Origin: an uncultured Bacteroidales bacterium
GTDB taxonomy: Bacteria > Bacteroidota > Bacteroidia > Bacteroidales > Bacteroidaceae
Assembly: GCA_902779165.1 (NCBI GenBank)
Contig: CACZAN010000023.1
Span: forward strand, 1-63,011
Length of the DNA stretch: 63,011 nucleotides
Direction of reading: 5' to 3'
Each line of letters opens with the position of its first letter. Position 1 is the stretch's first letter. Shown here in pieces: positions 15,317 through 24,843 of the stretch. The translations under genes and the position numbers were made by a program. Below the pieces are notes generated by a model. That model did not search any database and had not been told where the DNA came from. It was given only the letters and a program-made list of their open reading frames with translations.

Positions 15317-17569
15317 ATGATAAAGACATTGAAAGCCGCGCTGATGATGCTACCTTTGCTGATGGTGGCCTGTACTTCAGCGACTCAAACCAGTGAGTCA
15401 GAGACACCTGACTACACGGCGTATGTCAATCCATTCATCGGCACACAGACCGATGAGACGGGGGCGCTCAGCGGCAGCACGTTCCCTGGAGCCACGATGC
15501 CTCAGGGAATGGTACAGCTATGCCCAGAGACCGAGCAAATGGTGACGTGGGACCCTTGCTGTGGCTATGACTACAATAAGGATAAGATTTATGGCTTCAC
15601 CCACACGCATCTGAGCGGTACGGGCTGCACCGACCTCATAGATATCAGCCTGATGCCCGTGGGCGACGAAGTGACTCCCGACCAACTGCGAGCTGCCGAC
15701 TTCAGCCAGCATTTCAGCCACCAGGCAGAAACTGCCCGCCCAGGATATTATATGGTTGACTTGCAGGAGAGTGGCGTAAAGGTGGAGCTGTCTGCTACCA
15801 CCCGAACAGGCATTCATCACTACACGTTCCCCGAGGGACAGCCACAGACGGTGGTACTTGATCTCGACCGCGGCACCTATCGTGGTGAAGCTTACTACAC
15901 GGGACGTCGCACCTACGACATCATACAGAGCCAGCTCCGCCTTGTTGATGACCACACGGTGGAGGGTTACCGCGTCATCACAGGTTGGGCGAAACTGCGT
16001 AAGGTGTACTTCCGTGCAGAGTTTTCGCGTCCCTTCAGCCAGCATCTGCTGATGGACGGTGGTCGCAATGCCGGCAAGAGCGATGTGATTAACGGCCGTT
16101 GCCTGCGCACTGCTCTCAGCTTCGATCCTGCCGATGGACGGGAACTGACGGTGAAGGTGGCAATCTCGCCTGTGGACAATGACGGCGCCCGCAAGAATCT
16201 GGCAGCAGAGGCTGCGGAATGGGATTTCGACACCTATGTCCAGGCGGCACACGATGCCTGGCAGAAGGAGCTCTGCCGCATTGATGTCGAGGGAACCGAT
16301 GAGCAGAAAACCATCTTCTATACTGGGCTCTACCACGTGCTGATGCAGCCTAATACGATGAGCGATGTCGATGGCCGCTACATGGACACCAACTTCGAAA
16401 TCAAGCAGATGCCTGCCGGCCAGACTTATCATAGCACCTTCAGCCTCTGGGACACCTTCCGCGCGGCACATCCGCTCTACACCCTCATTGCACCCGATGT
16501 GGCAGCACAGTTCGTCCGCGATATGATTCTCCACCACCAGACCTATGGCTACTTGCCCATCTGGGATCTTTGGGGGCAGGACAACTACTGCATGATAGGC
16601 AACCACGCCATTCCTGTAGTGGCAGATGCCATCCTCGCAGAGCTGCCCGGCATTGATGTGGAGGCGGCATATCAGGCCATGGTGGAGAGTAGCACACGCA
16701 GTCATCCTAATTCACCCTTCGAGGTGTGGGAGCAGTATGGCTATCTGCCTCAGACATTGCAAGGAACCAGCGTCAGCATCACACTCGAACAATGCTTCGA
16801 TGATGCTTGTGTGGCGGCTGTTGCCAAGAAACTGGGACGCACAGAAGACTACGAACGCTTCCATCGCCGCAGCATGTTCTACAAGAATCTCTTCGATGCA
16901 GAAACGGGCTTCTTCCGTCCGAAAGACGAGAACGGCGCTTGGATGGAGGGCTTCGACCCACTGAGCTACGAGCAGCCCTGCTTCGTCGAAGGCAATGCCT
17001 GGCAGTACATGTGGTTCGTGCCCCACGATCCCCAGGGGCTCATCGACCTCTTCGGCAGCAGAGAGGCTTTCCTCCAGAAACTGGACGAGAACTTCAGCCT
17101 CACAGCCACCAGTGGAGAAGTCAACGGCAATGCCAGCGGATTCATCGGACAGTATGCCCACGGCAACGAGCCCAGCCATCATACCGTTTACCTCTATAAC
17201 TTCGCAGGCAAACCCGAGCGCACGCAAGAGCTGGTGGAACAGGTGCGTAGCGAGTTCTATAGGGCCACACCCTGTGGCTATGCGGGCAACGACGACTGCG
17301 GTCAGATGTCCGCCTGGTACATCTTCTCTGCCCTCGGTTTTTATCCCTTCCACGCCGGCAGTGCAGAATATGTTCTGGGCACGCCGCTCTTCACGAAGGC
17401 TACCCTCCACCTTGCTGGCGGCAAGGATTTCACCATCTCTGCCCCCAACAAAACACCTGAGCGCATACATGTCAAGTCCGTTCTCCTCAATGGTCAGCCA
17501 CTCGACGGCTTCACCATCACCCACCAACAGCTGATGGCTGGCGGCACGCTGGAGTTCGAGATGCAGTAA
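15317..17569 (+). CDS. GH92 alpha-mannosidase, lipoprotein
   Basis: The 750-residue protein starts with a lipoprotein signal (lipobox LMVAC, Cys about 19), so it is probably anchored in the outer membrane. It contains the standard GH92 elements: YVNPFIGTQ at the start of the N-terminal beta-sandwich, THTHLSGTGCTD, YHSTFSLWDTFRAAHPLYTL, the catalytic-region glutamate in CFVEGNAWQYMWFVPHD (about 555) and GNDDCGQMSAWYIFSALGFYP (about 655). Family members are calcium-dependent exo-acting alpha-mannosidases, mostly on N-glycans or yeast mannan. The linkage cannot be read from the sequence. A YjbH-like gene follows 47 bp downstream on the same strand. Confidence 0.93.
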   Translation: MIKTLKAALMMLPLLMVACTSATQTSESETPDYTAYVNPFIGTQTDETGALSGSTFPGATMPQGMVQLCPETEQMVTWDPCCGYDYNKDKIYGFTHTHLSGTGCTDLIDISLMPVGDEVTPDQLRAADFSQHFSHQAETARPGYYMVDLQESGVKVELSATTRTGIHHYTFPEGQPQTVVLDLDRGTYRGEAYYTGRRTYDIIQSQLRLVDDHTVEGYRVITGWAKLRKVYFRAEFSRPFSQHLLMDGGRNAGKSDVINGRCLRTALSFDPADGRELTVKVAISPVDNDGARKNLAAEAAEWDFDTYVQAAHDAWQKELCRIDVEGTDEQKTIFYTGLYHVLMQPNTMSDVDGRYMDTNFEIKQMPAGQTYHSTFSLWDTFRAAHPLYTLIAPDVAAQFVRDMILHHQTYGYLPIWDLWGQDNYCMIGNHAIPVVADAILAELPGIDVEAAYQAMVESSTRSHPNSPFEVWEQYGYLPQTLQGTSVSITLEQCFDDACVAAVAKKLGRTEDYERFHRRSMFYKNLFDAETGFFRPKDENGAWMEGFDPLSYEQPCFVEGNAWQYMWFVPHDPQGLIDLFGSREAFLQKLDENFSLTATSGEVNGNASGFIGQYAHGNEPSHHTVYLYNFAGKPERTQELVEQVRSEFYRATPCGYAGNDDCGQMSAWYIFSALGFYPFHAGSAEYVLGTPLFTKATLHLAGGKDFTISAPNKTPERIHVKSVLLNGQPLDGFTITHQQLMAGGTLEFEMQ

Positions 17570-17616
17570 ACGAAGTATTCTACAAATAAAATAGTATCCA
17601 CGAAAGAGTATAAGAA

Positions 17617-18366
17617 ATGACAGGATATAGGAAAATCATTATATGGATAGGCTTCTGGGCACTGGCGCTGACTGCTAAAGCCCAGGAATATCATGGCACA
17701 ACAGGACTGTTGCACATGCCGAGTGCAGAGATTGATTCCGCTGGAACATTCCGCGCTTATGCCATGTTTTTGGACAAGCATTTCACTCCCGATCAGTTAG
17801 TCTGTCAGGGAGAGAAGTACAATACCTTTGGCTATGGCGTTGGTATCGTGGCCTTCAAGTGGCTGCAACTGTCCTACAGCGCCACACTCCTTAAATATGT
17901 CAATTCGAGCAAGGGGCCGGAACCAGGATATTACAACGAAGACCGTCATGTCAATATCCGTGTGATTCCGCTCTACGAAGGTAAATGGTGGCCTTCCATC
18001 GCTGTAGGTATGGATGATGTGGATTATTTCAGCCGAATAAAGGAGGATCTACCCAACAATTACTTCCAGAACATCTATATTGCCGCCTCCAAGCACTTTG
18101 ACATCAAGGGCTACGAGCTTGGAGCACATCTGGCATACCGCTACTATACGAGGAATAAAAACAAGGATATGCGTGGCGTGTCCGTTGGTGCCACCTTGCG
18201 CCCAGCATTCTATCGTCCACTGCGGGTCGTTCTTGAATGGGACGGACGGGGCGTGAACTTCGGTGCCGACGTACTACTATGGCGCCACCTCTTTGTGGAA
18301 GCATCGCTCATACATGGTTGCGGTTTCACGGGAGGACTTGGTTACCACTATGTGATTCCATTCTAA
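17617..18366 (+). CDS. YjbH-like outer-membrane protein
   Basis: The 249-residue protein has a signal peptide (about 1-21) and then GTTGLLHMPSAEIDSAGTFRA, which resembles the N-terminus of the YjbH exopolysaccharide-associated family. Alternating hydrophobic strands and many Tyr/Trp through to the terminal aromatic residue (...YHYVIPF) suggest a small outer-membrane beta-barrel. It is short for a YjbH protein, so it may be a Bacteroidales subfamily. It is close behind the GH92 gene and may be co-transcribed. The function is unknown. Confidence 0.6.
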   Translation: MTGYRKIIIWIGFWALALTAKAQEYHGTTGLLHMPSAEIDSAGTFRAYAMFLDKHFTPDQLVCQGEKYNTFGYGVGIVAFKWLQLSYSATLLKYVNSSKGPEPGYYNEDRHVNIRVIPLYEGKWWPSIAVGMDDVDYFSRIKEDLPNNYFQNIYIAASKHFDIKGYELGAHLAYRYYTRNKNKDMRGVSVGATLRPAFYRPLRVVLEWDGRGVNFGADVLLWRHLFVEASLIHGCGFTGGLGYHYVIPF

Positions 18367-18382
18367 TTACGTCATCTTCTTT

Positions 18383-18592
18383 ACGTATATACATAACCTC
18401 GCTCACGTATATACATAAACCTGTTTACGTATATACATAAATCAGCTCACGTATATACATAAACCTGTTTACGTATATACATAAATCAGCTCACGTATAT
18501 ACATAAACCCGTTTACGTATATACATAAATCAGCTCACGTATATACATAAACCCGTTTACGTATATACATAAATCAGCTCACGTATATACAT
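18383..18592. repeat. 22-bp tandem array with GTATATAC palindromes
   Basis: ACGTATATACAT recurs ten times at exact 22-bp steps. The spacers mostly alternate between an aa(c)c(c/t)gttt form and an aatcagctc form, so the higher-order unit is 44 bp. Each unit holds the perfect palindrome GTATATAC. The array begins 17 bp after the YjbH-like stop and runs into a terminator. It is not a CRISPR, because there are no unique spacers and no cas genes. Confidence 0.9.
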
Positions 18593-18593
18593 G

Positions 18594-18627
18594 AAAAAGC
18601 TCGCCTTGGTGGGAGGCTGGCTTTTTT
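18594..18627. terminator. Intrinsic terminator after the 22-bp array
   Basis: AAAAAGC..GCCT pairs with AGGC..GCTTTTTT, and a T run follows on the plus strand and also on the minus strand. It can stop transcription in both directions. Confidence 0.7.
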
Positions 18628-18717
18628 GCTTGTTACGGAGGTTCTTTGTTATGCGCGCGTATAGTTAAATAATGTGTATTTTTCGCTGCTCGTGAGGGGA
18701 GTCTCGGAAATTGTTTG

Positions 18718-18725
18718 TAACTTTG
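18718..18725 (+). promoter_or_regulatory. Promoter -7 box TAACTTTG for the GH8 gene
   Basis: The box matches TAnnTTTG and lies 25 bp upstream of the ATG at 18751. No clear -33 element is seen. Confidence 0.5.
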
Positions 18726-18750
18726 CGGCAAAACTTAGTAGAATTGAGCT

Positions 18751-20121
18751 ATGAAAAAAAATGTTGTGAGACTGTTTGCGATGGCTGCGGCGATAGCTGC
18801 GGCATTGCCAGGACAGGCACAAAGCTATGTTCCCTGGACGAAGGGTGCCTTCGAGACGGGGCAGTACCGGAACGTCTTCGTGGACATGGGCTACAGCCCT
18901 GAGGCGGTGGATGCGAAGTTGCGGGAAGTGTTCGATGACGTGTTCCGCGGACCGAACAAGGTGTACTTCGAGGTGGGCGACACCATGGCCTACGTCAGCG
19001 ACATCAAGAACCACGATGCGCGAACGGAGGGCATGTCCTATGGTCTGATGATTGCTGTGCAGTTCGGCGAGAAGGATATCTTCGACCGGCTGTGGCGCTG
19101 GAGCCGTAAGTACATGCAGCACCAGAGCGGCATCCGCGAGGGGTACTTCGCATGGAGTTGCAAGACCGACGGTACGCATAATTCCGACGGTGCGGCGTCC
19201 GATGGTGAGCTATACTTCATCACCGCACTGCTCTTTGCCTCGAACCGTTGGGGCAACGACACGGGCATCAACTACAAGGCTGAGGCACAGCGCATCTTGA
19301 ACTGCATCCAGCCTCGCGAATATACTCCTGAGCCGCGTCCTGCGGGTATGGGAGGTTTCGGAGCCTTCAGCGGCGGACAGCAGGGTCCCCAGAAGATGTA
19401 CCTCATCGACCCAGAGACGAAGCTGATTACCTTCACTCCCGACGGCTTCGGACAACGCTTCACCGACCCCTCGTATCATATCCCTGCATTCTATGAGGTG
19501 TGGGCTAAGTGGGGCGATGACGGGCGTTCTGAATTATGGATGGAATGTGCCCGCCGGAGCCGCGAATTTCTTCATAAGTGCATCAACGGGCAGACAGGCT
19601 TGAATGGCGATCAGTGTCAGTTCGACGGCAGCGAGATGCAGATGCCTCGCTTCCCTGGAATGCCTCAACGTCCGCAGGGAGAGGCTCCTCGCCGCAACGG
19701 CAACAACAACTTCCGCTACGATTCATGGCGTGTGCCGATGAATATTGCGTTGGACTATGAATGGAGCTGCGCCGACGGCGAGTGGCAGCGGCAATACGGC
19801 GAGAAGATTCAGAACTTCTTCTACTCGCAGGGCATCGATACCTTCCTCGACCAGTACCGCACCGACGGCTCTCTGCCCGAGGGTCACGAGATTCTGCAGG
19901 CTGGCGGATTCCGCAAACTGCGTCATAGCATAGGACTGGTCGCCACGACGGCTGCCGCCTCGGTGATGTGTTCCCACTCGAAGAGCAAGGAGTTTGTGGA
20001 TGCACTATGGAATGCCCGCCACGAGCCTTTCGAGGACGGCTACTTCGATGCTTACTATGATGGACTGCTGCGACTTTTCGCATTCATGCATCTGAGTGGG
20101 AACTACAGGGTGATTCAATAA
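18751..20121 (+). CDS. GH8 reducing-end xylose-releasing exo-oligoxylanase
   Basis: The 456-residue protein has a signal peptide (about 1-24) and a single (alpha/alpha)6-barrel GH8 domain. The glutamate acid in DARTEGMSYGLMIAVQ (about 91), the segment WSCKTDGTHNSDGAASDGE (about 134-152) with the catalytic-site aspartates, and PDGFGQRFTDPSYHIPAFY (about 230-248) match the Rex-type branch of GH8, which removes xylose from the reducing end of xylo-oligosaccharides. An insertion around 185-215 and another around 290-320 (Pro/Gln/Arg-rich) are longer than I would expect. The gene fits with the GH115 glucuronidase and the esterases elsewhere in the window. Confidence 0.88.
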   Translation: MKKNVVRLFAMAAAIAAALPGQAQSYVPWTKGAFETGQYRNVFVDMGYSPEAVDAKLREVFDDVFRGPNKVYFEVGDTMAYVSDIKNHDARTEGMSYGLMIAVQFGEKDIFDRLWRWSRKYMQHQSGIREGYFAWSCKTDGTHNSDGAASDGELYFITALLFASNRWGNDTGINYKAEAQRILNCIQPREYTPEPRPAGMGGFGAFSGGQQGPQKMYLIDPETKLITFTPDGFGQRFTDPSYHIPAFYEVWAKWGDDGRSELWMECARRSREFLHKCINGQTGLNGDQCQFDGSEMQMPRFPGMPQRPQGEAPRRNGNNNFRYDSWRVPMNIALDYEWSCADGEWQRQYGEKIQNFFYSQGIDTFLDQYRTDGSLPEGHEILQAGGFRKLRHSIGLVATTAAASVMCSHSKSKEFVDALWNARHEPFEDGYFDAYYDGLLRLFAFMHLSGNYRVIQ

Positions 20122-20184
20122 CTATCCAGAGTTTCTATGACTCCAATGAACAGGTGAGTGCTAACTACGACTGACAGCATCAAT

Positions 20185-20619
20185 ATGATAAAGATTATAC
20201 AAGGAGATTTCGAGCAGGGACTGGAACTTCAGCTGTCCCCAGGCATCAAGGCGGGCTTTCCCTCGCCGGCGGATGACTATATGGTGGACAGCCTGGACTT
20301 CAATCGCGACATGATCCGTCATCCTGAAGCCACGTTCTACGGGCGTGTGTTTGGCGACTCGATGGTAGAGGCTGGAATCAGCGACGGCGATTTCGCGGTC
20401 ATCGACCGCAGTCTGGAGCCCCGCAACGGCGACATCGTAGTGGCCTACGTCAATAATGAGTTCACCATCAAGTACCTGGACCTCACCCACAAGGACGAGG
20501 GCTACATCGAGTTGCGCCCCGCCAACAGCCACTATCCCACTTTCCGCGTGGATGCCAATGATGAGTTCGAGGTGTGGGGAGTAGTCGTGTGGACCATCAA
20601 GAACTGGAGGAAAATGTAA
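20185..20619 (+). CDS. umuD: UmuD-like S24 peptidase, SOS polymerase subunit
   Basis: I choose the ATG at 20185 (MIKIIQGDFE), which gives 144 residues. FGDSM holds the catalytic serine (about 59) and FTIKYL the lysine (about 96). The likely self-cleavage site is Ala-Gly in GIKAGFPSPADDY (about 23-24). It lacks a DNA-binding domain, which separates it from LexA. The umuC gene follows 33 bp downstream. In known systems RecA-driven cleavage makes UmuD', which joins UmuC to form a translesion polymerase. I could not identify a LexA box. Confidence 0.92.
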   Translation: MIKIIQGDFEQGLELQLSPGIKAGFPSPADDYMVDSLDFNRDMIRHPEATFYGRVFGDSMVEAGISDGDFAVIDRSLEPRNGDIVVAYVNNEFTIKYLDLTHKDEGYIELRPANSHYPTFRVDANDEFEVWGVVVWTIKNWRKM

Positions 20620-20652
20620 TGAAACACTGTGCTATTCGTGGCACGGATAATT

Positions 20653-21945
20653 ATGTACGGTATCATTGATTGCGACAACTGCTACGTTTCCTGCGAGCGC
20701 GTCTTTCGACCAGACTTGAAGGACAAGCCCGTCGTGGTGCTCTCGAACAACGACGGATGCGTGGTGGCGCGATCCAATGAGGCCAAGGCGTTGGGCATCA
20801 AGGCCGGCACACCTTATTTCCAGCTGGCAGAGCAGTTCCCCGATGCCAAGATTGCCGTGTTCAGCAGCAACTATGAACTCTATGGCGAGTTGACAGGGCG
20901 TGTGGTGGAAATCATCCGTCAGGAGGCTCCGGCTTTTTTCCGCTACAGCATCGACGAGTGCTTCGTCTATCTCCCTTCCACAGAACCTCCCGCTGAGATC
21001 AAGCTCTGGGGCGAGCTGCTTCACAAACGCATCCGTCGGAGTGTGGGAATCCCAGTCAGTATCGGCTTGGCTCCGACGAAGACCCTGGCGAAAATGGCCA
21101 GTCACTTTGCCAAGAAATACCAGGGCTACCGCCATTGCTGCATCATCGATACCGACGTGAAGCGTCAGAAGGCGCTGAAGCTATATCCTATCGGAGATGT
21201 ATGGGGAATCGGGCGACGTTATGCCGCCCGCCTCGAGGCGCTGGGGATTCATACCGCCTACGACTTCGCACAGCATCCGGAATCGTGGGTGCGTGCCACA
21301 TTCAACAACGTCGTCATCCTCCGCACATGGAAGGAACTGAACGGCGAAGACTGCGTGCCCAATGAGGAGATGACGAAGAAGAAATCTATATGCACCAGTC
21401 GTTCCTTCCCAGGAATGATTAAGGATCTCGACAGCCTGAGAGTCCATGTCTCGAACTATGCCGCGAGGTGTGCCGAGAAGCTACGGCGTCAGGGCACGGT
21501 AGCATCTGTCATCAGTGTCTTCCTGAATACCAACGCTTTTCGCGAAGATCTGCCTCAGTACTGGAACTATCAGGATATGCGCCTGCTCACGCCCACCAAC
21601 AGCACGACAGATATCGTTCAGAAAGCCAACGAGTTGCTGTCGCAACTCTATCAGCCGGACTATTACTATAAGAAAGCTGGCGTGATAGTGATGGGCATCG
21701 GTCCTGATTCGCCTGTGCAGCAGGATCTCTTCGATACCAACGCGGAGCAGTTCCAGAAGATGCGCCGTCTGGATACCGTCATCGACCGAATCAATAAAGT
21801 CAATGGTTCGGAGACGGTGCTCTTGGGCGCCCAGCAGTTTCTGGGCAGCGACGGGCGTGTAGTGACCTTCGCCAATGCCATCAAGCACGATTTCCGCAGC
21901 AAGAATCCTACCACGCGGTGGAGTGATATCATTGCGCTCAAATAG
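20653..21945 (+). CDS. umuC: UmuC-like Y-family DNA polymerase
   Basis: The start [18 protein letters not shown] places the first catalytic aspartate correctly, so I use the ATG at 20653 (430 residues) rather than one eight codons earlier. The second metal-binding motif is [10 protein letters not shown] (about 100-109). The helix-hairpin-helix (about 170-215, [20 protein letters not shown]), little-finger domain and UmuC-type C-terminal tail are all present. It performs error-prone translesion synthesis with UmuD'. The length is normal. Confidence 0.95.
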   Translation: MYGIIDCDNCYVSCERVFRPDLKDKPVVVLSNNDGCVVARSNEAKALGIKAGTPYFQLAEQFPDAKIAVFSSNYELYGELTGRVVEIIRQEAPAFFRYSIDECFVYLPSTEPPAEIKLWGELLHKRIRRSVGIPVSIGLAPTKTLAKMASHFAKKYQGYRHCCIIDTDVKRQKALKLYPIGDVWGIGRRYAARLEALGIHTAYDFAQHPESWVRATFNNVVILRTWKELNGEDCVPNEEMTKKKSICTSRSFPGMIKDLDSLRVHVSNYAARCAEKLRRQGTVASVISVFLNTNAFREDLPQYWNYQDMRLLTPTNSTTDIVQKANELLSQLYQPDYYYKKAGVIVMGIGPDSPVQQDLFDTNAEQFQKMRRLDTVIDRINKVNGSETVLLGAQQFLGSDGRVVTFANAIKHDFRSKNPTTRWSDIIALK

Positions 21946-21987
21946 ACAACAAACAATAACTAATAACCCCCAAAAACAATTACGACA

Positions 21988-23169
21988 ATGAAGGACTTCA
22001 ATTACTATGCACCGACAGAAGTGGTGTTCGGTCAGGAGAGTGAGGAGCAGGTGGCTGCTCTGGTAAAGAAATATGGTGGCACGAAGGTGCTGGTACACTA
22101 CGGCGGTCAGAGTGCGGTGCGCTCAGGATTGCTGGATAAGCTCTGCCGTCTGCTCAAGGAAGGCGGTGTGCCGTATGTCTGTCTGGGCGGCGTGGTGCCT
22201 AATCCCCGTCTGTCGCTGGCTCATCAGGGCATAGAGCTGTGCCGCAAGGAAGGCGTGGACTTCATCCTCGCCGTGGGAGGAGGCAGCGTCATCGACTCTG
22301 CCAAATGCATTGCCTATGGCGTCTGCTTAGAGGGTGAAGTCTGGGACTTGTATCTCGGCAAGGCAGAACCCTCGGCTATGCTTCCCGTAGCGTGCGTGCT
22401 GACCATTCCAGCTGCCGGCAGCGAGATGAGCGAGGCCAGTGTGATTACCAACGAAGATGGCGACGTGAAGCTCGGCTACTCGAATAATCTCGCGCGTCCG
22501 AAGTTCGCCATCATGAACCCCTGTCGCACCTTCACCCTGCCTCCTTATCAGACGGCAGCTGGAGTAACAGACATGATGATGCACACCATGGAGCGCTATT
22601 TCACCAAAGATGATGATATGGACTTGACGACCGATCTGGCAGAAGCTGTTTTGCGGAGAATGAAGACCGCCGTATTCGATGTGCTGAAGAATCCAGAGGA
22701 CTATCGGCAGCGTGCACAGATTATGTGGGGCGGCAGCGTGGCTCACAACGGACTTACGGGCTGCGGAGTACATGACGACTGGGCTACGCATCAGCTGGAG
22801 CATGAATTGAGCGGTATGTTCGATGTAACACACGGGGCCGGTCTTGCAGCTGTATGGCCCAGCTGGGCACGCTATGTGATGCACGAGAACTTGTCGCGTT
22901 TCGTACGCTTCGCCGTCAATGTGATGGATGTTCCCAATGATTTCTCTGACCCTGAAGGCACCGCATTGAAGGGCATTGAAGCCATGGAACGCTTCTACCA
23001 CGCAATCGGTATGCCCACCACCATCAAAGAGCTCATCGGCCGCGAGATTACAGACGCTGAAATCAAGGAGATGACGCGCAAGTGCAGTCAGGACGGCGCC
23101 CGCAAAATCGGAGCCCTGAAAGTGCTGAAGGCTGAGGATATGGAGGCGATTTATCAGATGGCAAAGTGA
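21988..23169 (+). CDS. Iron-containing alcohol dehydrogenase, butanol-dehydrogenase type
   Basis: The 393-residue protein has the group III alcohol dehydrogenase fold. The N-terminal Rossmann part carries AVGGGSVIDSAKCIAYG (about 93-109). Metal ligands are expected in TDMMMHTMERYF (about 194-205) and in HQLEHELSGMFDVTHGAGLA (about 265-284). It resembles the NAD(P)H-dependent butanol/YqhD branch, which reduces aldehydes. The true substrate cannot be told. It stands as a single gene 42 bp after umuC. Confidence 0.9.
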   Translation: MKDFNYYAPTEVVFGQESEEQVAALVKKYGGTKVLVHYGGQSAVRSGLLDKLCRLLKEGGVPYVCLGGVVPNPRLSLAHQGIELCRKEGVDFILAVGGGSVIDSAKCIAYGVCLEGEVWDLYLGKAEPSAMLPVACVLTIPAAGSEMSEASVITNEDGDVKLGYSNNLARPKFAIMNPCRTFTLPPYQTAAGVTDMMMHTMERYFTKDDDMDLTTDLAEAVLRRMKTAVFDVLKNPEDYRQRAQIMWGGSVAHNGLTGCGVHDDWATHQLEHELSGMFDVTHGAGLAAVWPSWARYVMHENLSRFVRFAVNVMDVPNDFSDPEGTALKGIEAMERFYHAIGMPTTIKELIGREITDAEIKEMTRKCSQDGARKIGALKVLKAEDMEAIYQMAK

Positions 23170-23227
23170 CATCTTATCGCGTCTGCTTATTGATACGTTA
23201 ATACGTAGTAATTTAAAAGATTGAATC

Positions 23228-24157
23228 GTGGGCGTTGAATATTTAGGCGAACTGATTTCAATAGGTGTCGCTTGCTCATGGACAGCAACGGCACTGCTGA
23301 GTGAATATGGCAGCAAACGCCTTGGGAACCTCACGCTGAACGTGATGAGGATGGCCTTGGCGCTGCTGTTTTCACTCGTGCTGTTCGTGGTGGTTACGGG
23401 TCGTATTTCTCCGTCCGGCGCCACGAACGCGGCGGTGGGTTGGATGCTCCTTTCAGGGCTTGTGGGTTATGTCATCGGCGACTTCTGCCTGTTTCAGTGC
23501 TATATTCTCATTGGTTCCCGCTATGGTCAGCTTTTCATGACGCTGGCTCCGCTGGCGGCTGCGCTGATGGCGTGGATTACTCTGGGTCAGCAGATGACGC
23601 TGATGAGTGTGGCGGCGATGCTGATTACTTTGTCGGGTATTGGCATCTCTGTTCTCGGCCGTGGCGAGCATCATAAGGTGTCGCTGAAGCTGCCCTGGCG
23701 CGGAGTGCTCTATGCCATAGGTGCTGCTTTGTGTCAGGGAATAGGACTTGTACTAAGTAAAATAGGAATGGATCATTTCGAGGTTGATGCAGGAACGCCA
23801 GAGTGGCTGGTCCCCTTCAGCGCCAACTTCTATCGTTGTCTGGCGGGTGTCGTGGGCTTTTCGCTGCTACTCTTCCTACGTAATGAATCCAAGACTTTTC
23901 GCCAAGCCCTTCACGACAGGAAAGGTGTGACGGTGGCCATTGCCACGACACTCTTCGGACCCTTTGTGGGCGTGGGGTTCTCGCTGATGGCGGTGCAATA
24001 CACAGCCGCAGGTATTGCTTCCACGTTGATGGCTCTGACGCCAATCATCATCCTCTTGCCTTCATATTGGCTGTTCCATGAGAAGATTACGTGGCGCGCA
24101 GTCGTAGGTGCCTTCATCTCTGTCTTTGGCGTGAGCCTGTTCTTCTTGGGTGGTTGA
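23228..24157 (+). CDS. EamA/DMT-family transporter
   Basis: The 309-residue protein has ten membrane helices in two five-helix EamA repeats (about 5-145 and 158-305). The start is a GTG at 23228. No ATG lies nearby, and the first helix needs this start. Members export amino acids, nucleobase derivatives or other small metabolites. The substrate cannot be predicted. Confidence 0.85.
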   Translation: MGVEYLGELISIGVACSWTATALLSEYGSKRLGNLTLNVMRMALALLFSLVLFVVVTGRISPSGATNAAVGWMLLSGLVGYVIGDFCLFQCYILIGSRYGQLFMTLAPLAAALMAWITLGQQMTLMSVAAMLITLSGIGISVLGRGEHHKVSLKLPWRGVLYAIGAALCQGIGLVLSKIGMDHFEVDAGTPEWLVPFSANFYRCLAGVVGFSLLLFLRNESKTFRQALHDRKGVTVAIATTLFGPFVGVGFSLMAVQYTAAGIASTLMALTPIIILLPSYWLFHEKITWRAVVGAFISVFGVSLFFLGG

Positions 24158-24215
24158 TTCTTGACTGCCTTTTTCATTATTTTATTCCTGTATCCGTACA
24201 TTTTCCTCCTTTTCC

Positions 24216-24246
24216 TTGGTGGGTAACAAAAATCTTCCTAAATTTG
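24216..24246 (+). promoter_or_regulatory. Promoter of the thioredoxin-like gene
   Basis: TTGG (24216-24219), a 19-bp gap and TAAATTTG (24239-24246) match the Bacteroidetes consensus. The ATG is at 24286. Confidence 0.65.
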
Positions 24247-24285
24247 CGGCCGAAAGCATATAATCCACATCATAAAATAGAATAT

Positions 24286-24843
24286 ATGAAGAAACAACTA
24301 CGCTTTTCCCTTCTGTTCGCGTTGCTCGTGACTATCCTTCCTGCTCATGCACAGTCAACCGCTTCTGAAGACCTCGACGCCAAGTATGCGACAGAGCTTA
24401 TTAAGGCCGGAACTGCAGCTCCGGATTTCACGATGAAGACACCCGACGGTACTCCAGTGTGCCTCACTGAATTCGCCAAAGGAAAGACCGTGGTGCTGGA
24501 TTTCTGGGCATCGTGGTGTCCCGATTGCCGGAAAGAGGCACCTGACGTGGTGCGACTCTATGAAACTTATCGTGCTTATGGCATTGAATTCATCGGCATC
24601 TCGATGGATACCAATGTTGAAGCGTGGAAAAAGGCTATTGCCCAGTATGGAATCACTTACACTCAAGTGAGTGAGCTCAAGAAGTTCCGCGAGACGGATA
24701 TAGCCAAGGCCTATGGCGTAAAGTGGATTCCATCCATCGTCGTCGTGGGACCAGATGGTCAGGTCAAGCTCTCCACCGTTGTCATCGAGAAAGTAGAGCG
24801 TTATCTCCAAGAACTCACTAAAGATAAAACCACATCCGAATGA
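24286..24843 (+). CDS. Periplasmic thioredoxin-like protein, TlpA/ResA type
   Basis: I start at the ATG at 24286, which gives a signal peptide (about 1-21, ending AHAQ) behind a good promoter. The 185-residue protein is a peroxiredoxin/TlpA thioredoxin fold. It has APDFTMKTPDG (about 45), the redox pair in FWASWCPDCRKEAP (Cys about 78 and 81) and the cis-proline region KWIPSIVVV. It is likely a periplasmic disulfide reductase. Its last codons overlap the start of the next gene (ATGA). Confidence 0.88.
   Translation: MKKQLRFSLLFALLVTILPAHAQSTASEDLDAKYATELIKAGTAAPDFTMKTPDGTPVCLTEFAKGKTVVLDFWASWCPDCRKEAPDVVRLYETYRAYGIEFIGISMDTNVEAWKKAIAQYGITYTQVSELKKFRETDIAKAYGVKWIPSIVVVGPDGQVKLSTVVIEKVERYLQELTKDKTTSE

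Noticed and set aside
15518-16705. A 395-codon open frame on the minus strand
   Set aside because: It is antisense to the GH92 gene, whose motifs are complete.
18383-18592. CRISPR array
   Set aside because: The period is 22 bp with no unique spacers of 25-40 bp, the 'spacers' are just two alternating short words, and there are no cas genes.
20140-20184. LexA box ahead of umuDC
   Set aside because: I could find no convincing palindromic operator in the 60 bp between the GH8 stop and umuD.
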